In this document: piece after piece, positions 32,771 to 42,253 of the stretch | How positions within the stretch are numbered: position 1 is the stretch's first letter | Layout of the letters: each line of letters starts with the position of its first letter | Assembly (NCBI RefSeq): GCF_001905825.1 | Contig: NZ_LIVV01000017.1 | Span: forward strand, 1-60,742 | Direction of reading: 5' to 3' | Length of the DNA: 60,742 nt | Source: Streptomyces sp. CB02009 | Lineage (GTDB): Bacteria; Actinomycetota; Actinomycetes; Streptomycetales; Streptomycetaceae | The notes under the pieces: generated by a model | Database searches by the model: none | What the model was told of the DNA's origin: nothing | What the model saw: only the letters and a program-made list of their open reading frames with translations | Program-made: the position numbers and the translations under genes

Positions 32771-34765
32771 ATGGGAGACATGAGGGACGCGAACGGCCTG
32801 GGTGCGGTGCCGGAGGTGGTCGAGAGCCCCGCGCTGCGGACGCAGTCGGCCGGGCGGCTGGCCCGCTGGATGCTGCGCCACCAGGTGCAGCCCGTGAAGC
32901 CGGAGGCTGGTGAGGGTCACACCGAACGGCACGCCTGGTGGAAGGTGATGTGCCTGACCGGTGTCGACTACTTCTCCAGCCTCGCCTACGTGCCGGCCAT
33001 CGCCGCGCTCGCGGCGGGCGCTGTCTCACCACTGGCCACGTTGCTGATCGTGGCCCTGACCCTGCTAGGAATGCTGCCGATGTACCGGCGGGTGGCCAAG
33101 GAGAGCCCGCACGGCGCTGGGTCGGTGGCGATGCTGGAGGACCTGCTGCCGTTTTGGTGGGGCAAGCTGTTCGTGCTGGTCCTGCTCGGTTTCGTCGCCA
33201 CGTCGTGGATCATCACCATCACCCTGTCGACCGCGGACGCCTCCGTCCACGTGGTGGAGAACCCCTTCTTTCCTCAGGCCCTGCACGGCCACGAGGTGGC
33301 GCTCACCGTGGCACTGCTGCTGGTCCTTGGAGGCGTGTTCCTGCTCGGCTTCAGCGAAGCGGTCAGCGTCGCCATTCCGCTGGTCGCGATCTTCCTGGCA
33401 CTCAACGCCGTCGTCATCGCCGTCGGCCTGGCTCACGTCATCACCACTCCGGGCGCGTTCTCCGCATGGACCGACGCACTTGTCGAAGGCGGCGCCGGCT
33501 TCGGCGACCTGATGACGCCCGCGCTGCTCGCGTTCCCGCTGCTCGTGCTCGGTCTGTCCGGCTTCGAGACCGGCGTGAGCATGATGCCCCTGGTGGCAGC
33601 CGACGGCGCAGGCGACGAGGAACGGCTGCGCTCTCGCATTCGCAACACCCACAGACTGCTGACCACCGCCGCGCTGATCATGAGCGTCTACCTGCTCGCT
33701 TCCAGCTTCGTCACTACCGTCCTCATCCCCGAAGACGAGTTCCGGCCCGGTGGCGCGGCCAACGGCCGTGCCCTGGCCTGGCTCGCCCACGAGCACGTAG
33801 GGGAAGCGTTCGGCACCGTCTACGACATCAGCACGATCCTCATCCTGTGGTTCGCCGGCGCGTCCGCCATGGCCGGCCTGATCAACATCGTGCCCCGCTA
33901 CCTGCCCGACTACGGCATGGCCCCCGAATGGGGCCGCGCGGTACGGCCAGTCGTGCTCGTCTACACGGTGCTGTGCATCCTGATCACCATCGCCTTCGAC
34001 GCCGACGTCGACGCCCAGGCCGGCGCGTACGCCACCGGAATCCTGGCCATGATGGTCTCCGGAGCCTTCGCCGTCACCGTCTCCGTTGCACGCAGCGGCC
34101 GACGCATGGTCGCCGCCGGGTTCGCCCTGCTCACCCTGGTGCTGCTCTACGCCCTGGTCTACAACATCGTCGACAAGCCCGACGGCATCACCATCTCCGG
34201 CTTCTTCATCGCCGGCATCATCGCTGTATCCCTGATTTCCCGCGTGTCGCGCACCACCGAGCTACGGGCGGACCGCATCGTCTTTGACGAGGCAGCCCGC
34301 CGGTTCATCGCCGACACCCTGGCCCACGACAACGCCATCAACATCATCGCCAACCGCCGCCAGGCCGGCGACGAGGCCGAGTACCGCGACAAGGAACGCG
34401 AGCAGCGCGGCACGAACCCGGTCCCCGGACCGGCCGATGTGCTGTTCTTGGAGATCGACGTCGTCGACCCGTCCGACTTCAGTGAGGTCCTTGCTGTCCA
34501 TGGCAGGGAGGTCGACGGGTACCGGATCCTGCGGGCCGAGGCCCCGGCCGCGCCCAATGCCATCGCGGCGATACTCCTCGCCCTGCGCGACACCACCGGC
34601 GTCAAGCCGCACTGCTACTTCGCCTGGGCCGAAGGCAGCCCCCTCCTCCACATGTTCCGCTACTTCCTCCTCGGCCGCGGCGACACTGCCCCCGTCACCC
34701 GCGAGATCATCCGCAAACACGAACCCGACCCCACCCGCCGCCCCGGCATCCACGTCGGCGGCTAA
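32771..34765 (+). CDS. APC-superfamily amino acid permease
   Basis: A 664-residue transporter. The first membrane helix region contains KVMCLTGVDYFSSLAYVPAI, typical of this APC subgroup, followed by about eleven more helices to about residue 490. A soluble C-terminal portion of about 170 residues (FIADTLAHDNAINIIANRRQ and on) is larger than in simple permeases and might be regulatory. The substrate is probably an amino acid or polyamine, by family only. The ATG at 32771 follows AAGGAAGG. Confidence 0.82.
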   Translation: MGDMRDANGLGAVPEVVESPALRTQSAGRLARWMLRHQVQPVKPEAGEGHTERHAWWKVMCLTGVDYFSSLAYVPAIAALAAGAVSPLATLLIVALTLLGMLPMYRRVAKESPHGAGSVAMLEDLLPFWWGKLFVLVLLGFVATSWIITITLSTADASVHVVENPFFPQALHGHEVALTVALLLVLGGVFLLGFSEAVSVAIPLVAIFLALNAVVIAVGLAHVITTPGAFSAWTDALVEGGAGFGDLMTPALLAFPLLVLGLSGFETGVSMMPLVAADGAGDEERLRSRIRNTHRLLTTAALIMSVYLLASSFVTTVLIPEDEFRPGGAANGRALAWLAHEHVGEAFGTVYDISTILILWFAGASAMAGLINIVPRYLPDYGMAPEWGRAVRPVVLVYTVLCILITIAFDADVDAQAGAYATGILAMMVSGAFAVTVSVARSGRRMVAAGFALLTLVLLYALVYNIVDKPDGITISGFFIAGIIAVSLISRVSRTTELRADRIVFDEAARRFIADTLAHDNAINIIANRRQAGDEAEYRDKEREQRGTNPVPGPADVLFLEIDVVDPSDFSEVLAVHGREVDGYRILRAEAPAAPNAIAAILLALRDTTGVKPHCYFAWAEGSPLLHMFRYFLLGRGDTAPVTREIIRKHEPDPTRRPGIHVGG

Positions 34766-34997
34766 GCGCCCAGGGCAGACTCTGGCCGGCGGACAGAAAG
34801 GCCCGGTAGGCGGCATTCAGTCCAAGAGGTGGTTGAGGTGCGTGAGCCCAGCCACGCTCGGCGCCCGGAGCGAGCTGCCCCGGGTACTCCGGGCAGGACT
34901 GCGCGGAGCACCAGACCGCTCGACGAGTGCAGTCCATAGCGCCGCTTCCTCGGGCCGCAGCCCGACGACGTGGTCGAACATGCTTAGGTCCTGTCCG

Positions 34998-35765
34998 ATG
35001 GGTCCCGAGGCGCCTCTCATTGCCTTGGGAGGGTTCAATACTCAGGTGGTGGACTGGGCACAGATGCGTGATTGCTGGTTCGATGTCGATCGCGTTCCGA
35101 AACTCTTGGAACGGGTGGAGCACGAGGACGACGCAGAAGCGTGGAAGGAGTTGGGATACCGACTCATCCTTGAGCACGACCTGGTGTCCCCGGCCAGTTT
35201 CGCTGCTCTGCCTGACTTGGTGCGCATCGCGCCACGCAGTGCGGAGGCGCGCAGCCTGGCCGGTTGGATCCTTGAGCGGGCGGCTGGGCAGCACGGCTGC
35301 GACGATCTGCTGGCGGACTGCGCAGATGCGATCAAGGAGTTCCGTAAGGTGTTGGACCGGCACCTGCGGTCGCGGCCAACTGACTACCTGGTGTCCTTTC
35401 GTGCCCTGCTCGCGGTCGAAGAGGAGTACCACTGGGCGAACGCCTTGGAGGGCTTCACGGACGACATCAATCACGTGGACTGCCCCCACTGTGGCGTGGC
35501 AGTGATGATCGTCATCGGCGGCTTCGGGTACTACTCGCAGGTGTGGGTCGGAGGTGAGGAGGTCCGGCGAAACCTGCGCCCGGCCGTCGCAGAGGAACTC
35601 AACGGAACCGGCCGGTGGATGCATCAGATCGCTGTCCGCGATGGGCAGGAGGTATTCACTATCGGCATTGCCCATCTGTTCGGCAAGGCGGAATGTCCGA
35701 ATTGCGCCAGCGTCTTCAGCATCGCGGACGAGTACACATCCGCCAACCGTCCAGTGATGCGGTAG
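34998..35765 (+). CDS. Hypothetical protein with a zinc-ribbon pair
   Basis: A 255-residue acidic protein. The N-terminal two thirds are helical (EDDAEAWKELGYRLILEHDL). The C-terminal third has VDCPHCGVAVMIVIGGFGYY and KAECPNCASVFSI, two Cys-x-x-Cys pairs that should bind zinc. I do not recognise the family. Its size, acidity and setting among SUKH and IS genes are compatible with an immunity-type role, which is inference only. The ATG at 34998 has only a weak ribosome site. Confidence 0.6.
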   Translation: MGPEAPLIALGGFNTQVVDWAQMRDCWFDVDRVPKLLERVEHEDDAEAWKELGYRLILEHDLVSPASFAALPDLVRIAPRSAEARSLAGWILERAAGQHGCDDLLADCADAIKEFRKVLDRHLRSRPTDYLVSFRALLAVEEEYHWANALEGFTDDINHVDCPHCGVAVMIVIGGFGYYSQVWVGGEEVRRNLRPAVAEELNGTGRWMHQIAVRDGQEVFTIGIAHLFGKAECPNCASVFSIADEYTSANRPVMR

Positions 35766-35798
35766 ATCACGGGGAATCCGAAGCGGCCTGGCTGCGGT

Positions 35799-36680
35799 TC
35801 ACGGGAGGAGCCACAGTCTGATTGCTGCGACGGCGACCGTGCCGTGGAAGACGTAGGCCCTCTTGTCGTATCGGGTCGCAACAGCCCGGAAGCTCTTGAG
35901 CCGGTTGATGGTTCGCTCGACTTCGTTGCGGCGACGGTAAATTCTTGGGTCGAAGCCGGTCGGCCGACCGCCCCTGCTGCCTCGACGCCGGCGATTGGCG
36001 CGCTGGTCCCGCGGCTCCGGAATGGTGTGCTTGATCTGGCGTTGCCGCAGGTAACAGCGGTTGCGGCGAGACGAATAGGCTTTGTCTCCGCCGAGGTGAT
36101 CGGGTCGGGTGCGCGGGCGCCCGCCAGCCGGTCGAGGTACCCGGATCTGCTCAAGCACCGGAATCATCTGCGGGGCGTCACCCCATTGCCCCGGCGTGAT
36201 GACAAAGGCGAGCGGGCGCCGCCCGCCCTCACCAGCCAGGTGGATCTTGCAAGTCAGCCCGCCCCGTGAACGGCCCAGGGCCTCGTCCGATCGGTGACGA
36301 GCCGGCTTGCTTCGCCGTCCGGGGATCTTCGGCGGGCTCGAGCGAGCACCTGCTGCGTGATGATGGACGCGGCAGGAGGTGGAGTCGACGCTCACCATGC
36401 TCCAGTCGATCCGGCCTTCAGCGTCGGCCTCGGCCTGAATCGCCCGCAGGACCTTCTCCCAGGTTCCGTCCGCCGACCACCGGCGATGACGGTCATGGAC
36501 CGTCTTCCAGCTCCCGAAACGAGACGGCAGGTCCCTCCAGGGCAAGCCGGTGCGCTGCCGGAAGAGAATGCCGTTGATCACTTGGCGATGGCACCGCCAG
36601 CGCCCGCCCCTCCCATGGTTCCTTGGAAGGCACGGCTGCAGCTGAGCCCACTCGTCGTCCGAAAGATCACCCCGCCCCAC
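35799..36680 (-). mobile_element. IS5-family transposase, intact frame
   Basis: A 293-residue DDE transposase in one frame: GRGDLSDDEWAQLQPCLP at the start, LPWRDLPSRFGSWKTVHDRH, the first Asp in VSVDSTSCRVHHHAAGARS, the second in GGDKAYSSRRNRCYL, and Glu in RRRNEVERTINRLKSFRAVA. A tip-like sequence GAGCGTGTCCGATC lies just upstream of the start on the minus strand (about 36683-36698); I could not find its partner after the stop. The subgroup resembles the transposase at 5806 but is clearly different in sequence. Confidence 0.87.
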
Positions 36681-36707
36681 GCTGATCGGACACGCTCTAG
36701 TGCTGTT

Positions 36708-37148
36708 TCACTGGAGTTGCGCGAGCGATAGTCCAGGGCGGTGGCCGTGCCGTGCGGCGTGGGTGCGGAAGTCGGCGAAGCCCAGATCGTCGATCTTGCA
36801 CTCGGTGTCTATCTCTTCGAGCGTCCAGCAGTGGTCGGAGTAGTCGTCGATGGCGACGCCGCCGGATTCGAGGATGTGTGACAGGAGGTTGCGCATCTCG
36901 GCAGTACCGTCGATGTGGCTGGAGACGCTGACCAACAGGTACCAGGTCGGACGATGGTCGAGCGCGGAGTCCAGCAGGCCTACATCCTCGGGATTCCAGC
37001 CGGCGAACAGGTGACCGTCCTGCTCGTCCTCGAGGTCGATGGAGAGCTTCCCGTCCGTCCAGTATCCGCTCTTGCCGGGCGTCAGCCGGTCAAGCCGTGC
37101 GGCTGTCGTGGTCGACTCCCCAGCGGGGAACACGTAGACGCTGCGCAT
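36708..37148 (-). CDS. Hypothetical acidic protein
   Basis: A 146-residue protein beginning MRSVYVFPAGESTTTAARLD, with GYWTDGKLSIDLEDEQDGHL and DYSDHCWTLEEIDTE later on. The alternating strand/helix content and strong acidity resemble small immunity-type proteins, but no family is recognised. The start was set at the ATG at 37148; the open frame extends further upstream without a ribosome site. It is bracketed by an IS5 element and an IS5 remnant. Confidence 0.55.
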   Translation of the reverse strand: MRSVYVFPAGESTTTAARLDRLTPGKSGYWTDGKLSIDLEDEQDGHLFAGWNPEDVGLLDSALDHRPTWYLLVSVSSHIDGTAEMRNLLSHILESGGVAIDDYSDHCWTLEEIDTECKIDDLGFADFRTHAARHGHRPGLSLAQLQ

Positions 37149-37299
37149 GCGCGGAGCGTAAATGGCGACGCAGGGCTGCGGCCAGGGAGTTTCACCCCGG
37201 TCATGGATTTCGTTCGTCGATGGTGGCGGTGCGAGCGGCGACTTCGCTGAATGACAGATGCCGAGGTTCACCGTTGAGGTACGTCACTGCTGGCTACCA

Positions 37300-37379
37300 T
37301 CAGGTCCACAGCCGCTACGAACGCAAGCCGGAACACTCCCCCATCTACCGACGACTGACCAAGTGAAACGACGTCTCAG
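37300..37379 (+). pseudogene. IS5 remnant: transposase tail and right inverted repeat
   Basis: SRYERKPEHSPIYRRLTK and a stop are followed immediately by GAAACGACGTCTCAG (37365-37379), which matches the right end of the element at 17369-17390. Everything to the left is lost. Confidence 0.65.
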
Positions 37380-37392
37380 TAGGCCTCTCGGT

Positions 37393-38001
37393 TCACCATG
37401 GGGTCAGGCTCATTCCCAGCTTGACCCACTCAGCGAAGAAGACGGGTCGACCGGCCCGTCTAAGGGGGAGGATCTGATCGCAGGTGGCGCGGCCGTCGAA
37501 CCACATCTCGCCGCGGTGCGGGCCCGCGACGACGAGGAGGGTGGAGAAGCCGCAGCCGCCCTCCTGGAGGTACACCGCGCCGGCCGTTTTCCGTTGTTCC
37601 AGCACCCCGCACTCGTGGTCCCACTCCTCCCACGCCCTCGCGTCCTGGCGGGGCGGCTCGCGCTCGCCGAGCTCGTCGTCATAGGCGCGGTAGGAATCGG
37701 GGTGCGGGAACGGCTCGGTCAGTGCGTCGTAGTCGGTATGGGTGTCGCCGTACCAGCCCCAGCCCTGCGGGCCGCGCCACAGCCAATTGAACCCCTTTTC
37801 GGGGTTTCCCTGCCGCAGGAGGTGCTCGCGGTACTCGGACGGAAACGTGATCCCGAGCTCCCCCTCCGCCTCCCGCAGGTCCGTCTCGGTCAGCCTCCGC
37901 TCCAGCGGAAAACCGTCCCGTCGCATGGCGTCCGGGTCGAAGAGCCCGGAGCGACGGCCGTCCACACGACGGAGGTACTCCGCCCTCCAGTCGATCTTCA
38001 T
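37393..38001 (-). CDS. SMI1/KNR4 (SUKH) family protein
   Basis: A 202-residue protein. The core runs from LTETDLREAEGELGITFPSE and YREHLLRQGNPEKGFNWLWR to GGCGFSTLLVVAGPHRGEMW, which is the SUKH fold signature. The ATG at 38001 is the only sensible start. Bacterial SUKH proteins typically neutralise toxin domains; here no toxin gene is present. It is the second SUKH gene in the window and is not a close copy of the first (18135). Confidence 0.82.
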   Translation of the reverse strand: MKIDWRAEYLRRVDGRRSGLFDPDAMRRDGFPLERRLTETDLREAEGELGITFPSEYREHLLRQGNPEKGFNWLWRGPQGWGWYGDTHTDYDALTEPFPHPDSYRAYDDELGEREPPRQDARAWEEWDHECGVLEQRKTAGAVYLQEGGCGFSTLLVVAGPHRGEMWFDGRATCDQILPLRRAGRPVFFAEWVKLGMSLTPW

Positions 38002-38156
38002 GCCATTAGGTTAGGCACCCTGCGCGAAGGCGGACGCTCCGGCCCCTCGCTTTCCGGCCTCTGCGGATCCTCCAGAAAGCGATCCGGTCACTTCATGACA
38101 CGGGGGGGGGTGATCCGGTGTCTTTTGTCCGATCGCCTGATGCTGAGGAGGAAGTC

Positions 38157-38400
38157 ATGCCTGACAGTCACGCACGAAGCACCGCGTCGTGACTCGGCGC
38201 CGGTTACGCCGGGGCCTACGTTGCCGGGACCCTGGCGCGGCGGTTGGCGCCGTTGGAGGTCGAGATCACCGTGGTGAACGCCGAGCCGGACTTCGTACAG
38301 CGGTTGCGGCTGCACCAGCTCGCGGCCGGCCAAAAGTTCGAGGCCCCCGGATCGCTGATGTCTTCGCGGGAACTGAGATCCGGCTGATCCTGGGGTTACC
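38157..38400 (+). pseudogene. NAD(P)/FAD-dependent oxidoreductase, N-terminal fragment
   Basis: After a good ribosome site (GAGGAGGAAG) and ATG, the frame hits TGA at codon 12. It then continues LGAGYAGAYVAGTLARRLAP, VEITVVNAEPDFVQRLRLHQ, LAAGQ, and in another frame RIADVFAGTEIRLI. This is the FAD-binding N-terminus of an NDH-2-like oxidoreductase, with one stop, one frameshift and the C-terminal three quarters missing. Confidence 0.65.
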
Positions 38401-38454
38401 GTCGTCGAACCCGAGCGCTGGGAGGATCTCAGGTGCTCGCGTGTCCGTATGTGC

Positions 38455-38955
38455 TGGTGGCCATCGCGGGGGAAGGAGGGCGGTGCCGCGGGCAGGAGGG
38501 TGTCGAAGGCGTAGCGGCTCTTCTGTGCAACCCGGCACGATGCCAGGTTGTCGGCCTGGTGCAGGATTCTAGGACGCTCCAGCCCATCGGCTTCGAAGGT
38601 GTCGAAGGGCCAGTCGGTAAGTGACTCCGGAGCGCGGGAAGCCACTCCCCGCCCGCGTGAGTGCGCCGCGGTCCCGTAGCCCACTTCGGCCGCCGGTTTG
38701 CCGAAGGCGACTTCCTTAAGGACCACGTTGCCCACCAACTGGTCGCGTGCTGAAACGGGTTGTGCCTCAAGGACGGCGAAGCCGAATCGGTCCCCTGCTG
38801 TTGAGCCTGCACCCATTGTGTGCCTTCGTCCTGGTTGTCCATGGCAAAGCTCGCCCAGCGGCGCAGTACTGGATCCTGGCTCACCTCGACCAATGCGGTG
38901 ACGTGCTCCATGCACCAGGGGCGAAGACGAGTGCGGGAGAGACCCGCGACGCGGC
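38455..38955 (-). pseudogene. GNAT acetyltransferase, frameshifted
   Basis: The N-terminal part reads RTRLRPWCMEHVTALVEVSQ, DPVLRRWASFAMDNQDEGTQ. After a shift at the GGGG near 38790 it continues DRFGFAVLEAQPVSARDQLV, VGYGTAAHSRGRGVASRAPE and QADNLASCRVAQKSRYAF. This is a RimJ/RimL-type GNAT that was complete apart from the one-base shift; the end near 38455 merges into unrelated sequence. Confidence 0.6.
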
Positions 38956-39058
38956 GAGCTGAAGTACGACTGGGGCACTCTTCGGCTGATCATATGCGGC
39001 GGTGTTTTCACTCGACGCGGACAGCGGCCGCCCCACGTTCCGCCTTGTGACCAACCCG

Positions 39059-39997
39059 TCATTGCCGTGTCCGGGCGCGCAGAGCCTGGACGGACCAGTC
39101 GATCACCGGAGCCAGACTCTCCGGGGCCGGCCAGCCGTTGACCGCCGCGAGCAGCTGGAGGTACCGCTCCCAGCGCGGATCGTTCACGCTCTCCAGCCGA
39201 GTCGTCAGCCGGCGGCGAAGCTCGACGTCGTCGGGGCGGCCGAGGAGATGCGCGTAGTACGCGGTGAAGGCCGCGACGATCGGATCAGCCTGGGGAGAGG
39301 CCGGATCGATGCCGGCGGCCAAGGCCGGGCCGGCCTGGTCACGGACGGCTGCGGCGATGTCGCGGCGCGGGACCGTCACTTCGCTTCGTGCCTCCTCCGC
39401 CGCCTGGTCCTCGACCATCCGCCGCACGGCGGCGCGGAAACCCGGGTCCAGGGACATGTGGGCCAGCTCCACCCACGCCGTCACTTGCTCTGTCTTCGGG
39501 TGGTCGGGCAAGTCGGGGGTCATCGAGCGCATGACCCCCGCGAAGGCGGGGGTGGCGTCAAGACCGCCGAAGACGGCGTCGAGGAAATCGCCGATCAGAC
39601 GTCTGCGTTCGTTCTCCGAAAGCCGGGCCATCCGGTGCATGAGTTCCGTCTCTTCAGGTGTGGACCCGCGCTCGGCCACCGCCGTCAGCACCGCGCGCCG
39701 CAGGCGCAGGACGCGGATCTGCACCGTCAGTGCTTTGGCGTGCGCCGCGGCGACCTCGGGAAGCGAGAGCTCACGGTCCACGACCTTGCGGATCGTGGGA
39801 AGGTCAAGTCCCAGCTGACGCAGGGTTCGCACGAGGTCCAGGCGTGCGACGGCGTCGATGCTGTAGAGGCGGTAGCCGGCCGGGCTGCGGTCCGTCGGCG
39901 CCACGATTCCACGATCGGAGTAGAACCGAATGGTCTTGACCGTGAGACCGGTCCGTCGAGCGAGTTCGCCGATCGAGTAGAGCGTGTCGCCGTTCAT
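39059..39997 (-). CDS. MerR-family transcriptional regulator
   Basis: A 312-residue regulator. The N-terminal MerR winged HTH is unmistakable: YSIGELARRTGLTVKTIRFY, SDRGIVAPTDRSPAGYRLYS, then the long coiled-coil helix VRTLRQLGLDLPTIRKVVDR. The C-terminal about 190 residues form a helical domain (EELMHR-like, then DPGFRAAVRRMVEDQAAEEA) typical of Streptomyces MerR proteins with a ligand-binding tail. No metal-binding cysteines are seen. The target is unknown; nearest downstream on the plus strand are pseudogenes. Confidence 0.87.
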   Translation of the reverse strand: MNGDTLYSIGELARRTGLTVKTIRFYSDRGIVAPTDRSPAGYRLYSIDAVARLDLVRTLRQLGLDLPTIRKVVDRELSLPEVAAAHAKALTVQIRVLRLRRAVLTAVAERGSTPEETELMHRMARLSENERRRLIGDFLDAVFGGLDATPAFAGVMRSMTPDLPDHPKTEQVTAWVELAHMSLDPGFRAAVRRMVEDQAAEEARSEVTVPRRDIAAAVRDQAGPALAAGIDPASPQADPIVAAFTAYYAHLLGRPDDVELRRRLTTRLESVNDPRWERYLQLLAAVNGWPAPESLAPVIDWSVQALRARTRQ

Positions 39998-40157
39998 GTC
40001 CCCACCTTCGTGTCTCCCCCTACGGGAGACTCAAGCCCCTTCGCATGCCGGCAGGCAACCACTCCTCATCCACACGTCTTGACGAATCTTCTTGCCGGAC
40101 CAGAGCGGGCGGCTCGCCGTCGGTGCGCTGCCCGGACCGGAACAGGAGTCTGGTCGG

Positions 40158-40820
40158 TCAGCTGGGCGAGCCGACTTCCCTGGGGCCGTAGAGGGCCGCG
40201 GGCTTTCCCGTGAGCAAGGCCCAGTAGCGGTCCCCAAAGGACCAGTGCCACCATTCCGTGGGGTAGTTCACCAGCCCCGCGGCCGTGAGTACGGTGCCCA
40301 GCAGCTTCCGGTTGAGGCGGGCCTCCTCGTCGATGTTCGCGGCGTGGGTGTAGCAGGCGCCCGCGCTCTCCTCCGGGTCCGCGTTCATACGCGTCCCCAG
40401 GTCCAGCTCGTGCCCGTCGGCGTCGGCGAGGGTGAGGTCGACGGCCGCGCCCGCGCTATGGGGAGCGATGTCGGGGGGTGACACGTACCTGCTCGCCGCC
40501 GAGTGAATCCGATTGGCGGACCACCCGGGGTTGGCGGCTCGCAGCTGTCCGGCGTACTCCTCGAAGTACTCCCGCTGGAGGCAGGGCGGTCGGTATCCCT
40601 CGACGAACAGCAGCCGCATGCCCACCGGAAGCATCGTCTGCGCCGTGAGCAGCCGCTCCAGCACGCCTTCCCGCAGGTGGGCGAAGGCGTCCGCCGGGTC
40701 CTGCTTACGGGTGTCGACGAGCAGCCGGCCGCTGAGGCGGACGTCCACGAGGCGTTCGCCGGACTCGGCGACGGGCACCGCGGCGACCTTCGGGTCCGAC
40801 ATCAGCACGATCTCGCTCAT
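40158..40820 (-). CDS. M15-family D,D-dipeptidase (VanX-like)
   Basis: A 220-residue zinc peptidase. Metal ligands are visible in APHSAGAAVDLTLAD (Ser-x-His type motif with Asp) and in EWWHWSFGDRYWA (catalytic Glu and the second His). LLFVEGYRPPCLQREYFEEY is the VanX/DdpX substrate-side motif. The family hydrolyses D-Ala-D-Ala or related dipeptides, in peptidoglycan recycling or glycopeptide resistance. No vanH/vanA genes are nearby. It starts 11 bases after the GNAT gene ends, so the two form an operon. Confidence 0.82.
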   Translation of the reverse strand: MSEIVLMSDPKVAAVPVAESGERLVDVRLSGRLLVDTRKQDPADAFAHLREGVLERLLTAQTMLPVGMRLLFVEGYRPPCLQREYFEEYAGQLRAANPGWSANRIHSAASRYVSPPDIAPHSAGAAVDLTLADADGHELDLGTRMNADPEESAGACYTHAANIDEEARLNRKLLGTVLTAAGLVNYPTEWWHWSFGDRYWALLTGKPAALYGPREVGSPS

Positions 40821-40831
40821 GGGGCCACCCT

Positions 40832-41374
40832 TCATCCGGCCGGCGTGGCCGAGGGGCGCACGCCGAACCATTGCTCGGCGCCGTACTCCTCGAACCGCTC
40901 GACCTCGGCGAAGCCCAGCTTCGCCGCGAGACGCATCGCGCGGTCGTTGGCGCTCCGGGTGGATAGCACCACCGGTTCGCCGGGGCGCGCGCCGGCGAAC
41001 CAGTCGAGTGCCGCCGCGCACGCCTCGAAGGCGTACCCGCGGCCCCATGCCTTGGGCAGAAACAGGTAGCCGAGCTCGGCCTCTCCGCCCTCGGGGCGAA
41101 CATGCCCCCGGCGCTCGACACCGCGGGGGTCGAGCGTGATCATGCCGATCATCGTTCCGCCGAGTGCGACCACGAAACAGCCGGGTCGTCGGCCGGGCAC
41201 TTCGGGCACCGCGCGTTCGAGTTCATCGCGAGGCCGGGCGCCACCGATGTAGGTGCCCACCTCGGGCGAAGCGAACAGCTCGACGAACGCCGCACGGTCC
41301 CGGGCTTCAGACGCGCGGAGCACGAGCCGTTCAGTCGGTATCGGGGCCGTTGGCCAGGTTCCAGGTTCGATCAT
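40832..41374 (-). CDS. GNAT-family acetyltransferase (RimJ/RimL type)
   Basis: A 180-residue acetyltransferase: TERLVLRASEARDRAAFVEL at the start, acetyl-CoA site ELGYLFLPKAWGRGYAFEAC, and SANDRAMRLAAKLGFAEVER. The ATG at 41374 gives the canonical N-terminus. It is the first gene of a two-gene operon with the VanX-like dipeptidase. The substrate is unknown; a muropeptide or antibiotic amine is conceivable from context. Confidence 0.82.
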   Translation of the reverse strand: MIEPGTWPTAPIPTERLVLRASEARDRAAFVELFASPEVGTYIGGARPRDELERAVPEVPGRRPGCFVVALGGTMIGMITLDPRGVERRGHVRPEGGEAELGYLFLPKAWGRGYAFEACAAALDWFAGARPGEPVVLSTRSANDRAMRLAAKLGFAEVERFEEYGAEQWFGVRPSATPAG

Positions 41375-41569
41375 GGCGGGGAACCTACCGCACGCCCTGC
41401 GAGAACGAGCAGGAAGAAGCCCGGCGGCTGCCCGGCGATCTTTCTCCTGCGGTCTGCAACCGGGACCGCTTCGGTCGGCGTGTCGATGATCTGAGAAGCG
41501 CGCTCGAAGAAGAACCGGCGGGGCGGTGAAGCGAGCGCGGTACGGCGAACGGGCGGAAGGCGACACGGC

Positions 41570-42253
41570 GTGGGTCACGACCAGGTTCTCGAAGCGTTTC
41601 AGCTGGAATGCGCAGCCCTCGGCGACGCCGTGGCCGGACTGTCCGAGGCCGAGTGGAACCTCCCGACACGCTGCACTCCCTGGACCGTACGCGACCTCCT
41701 CGGGCACGTGTGCGTGGTGATCGACTGGCTTCCGGCCATGCTGGACGCGCCGGAACCCGGCGAGGCGGAGATCTCCGCGGTGGAGTACTACCGCCCGGAC
41801 GACCGCTTCTCCCCCCAGACCAACGCCAAGCGGATCGCCCTGGCGCAGGACCGTGCGGCGAGGCCGGCCGACGGCGCCGCCGTCGCCGAGGACTTCGCCG
41901 TGACGTGGCGGCGGGTCGACCGGCTCTGCCAGGACCAACCCGGCGGTCGGACCGTGCGGACACGGCATGGCGACACCATGCTCCTGCCGGAGTTCGTCCT
42001 CACCCGCGTCGTGGAAGTCGCCGTCCACGGCCTCGACCTGGCCGACGCACTCGAACGCGAAGCCTGGCTCACCCCGGCGGCCGGTGACTCCGTGGCGGAG
42101 CTGCTCCTGGGCGCGGAGCACGCCCCGGCGGCCGACAAGCTGGAGTGGAGCCGTTCCCGCTTCCTGCGCAAGGCCACCGGTCGGGAGTCGCTGACCGAGG
42201 CGGAGGCCGCGCAGGTCGCACGGCTCGGTATCCGCTGGCTCGCCCTGGGCTGA
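41570..42253 (+). CDS. Mycothiol-dependent maleylpyruvate isomerase-family enzyme
   Basis: A 227-residue DinB/MDMPI-type helical bundle protein. WNLPTRCTPWTVRDLLGHVC gives the first metal His, and VVEVAVHGLDLADALE the second, with the Glu/His spacing of the family. Such enzymes use mycothiol as cofactor in isomerisation or detoxification. The start is a GTG at 41570. It is divergent from the GNAT-dipeptidase operon across about 195 bases. Confidence 0.8.
   Translation: MGHDQVLEAFQLECAALGDAVAGLSEAEWNLPTRCTPWTVRDLLGHVCVVIDWLPAMLDAPEPGEAEISAVEYYRPDDRFSPQTNAKRIALAQDRAARPADGAAVAEDFAVTWRRVDRLCQDQPGGRTVRTRHGDTMLLPEFVLTRVVEVAVHGLDLADALEREAWLTPAAGDSVAELLLGAEHAPAADKLEWSRSRFLRKATGRESLTEAEAAQVARLGIRWLALG

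Noticed and set aside
38103..38110. Poly-G run considered as a phase-variable tract
   Set aside because: It lies outside any intact gene, between a SUKH gene and a pseudogene, so there is nothing obvious to switch.
41164..41529. A plus-strand frame ending in LSPAVCNRDRFGRRVDDLRS
   Set aside because: The tail looks protein-like, but the frame is antisense to the GNAT gene for most of its length and has no start in the free region; a gene fragment cannot be excluded.
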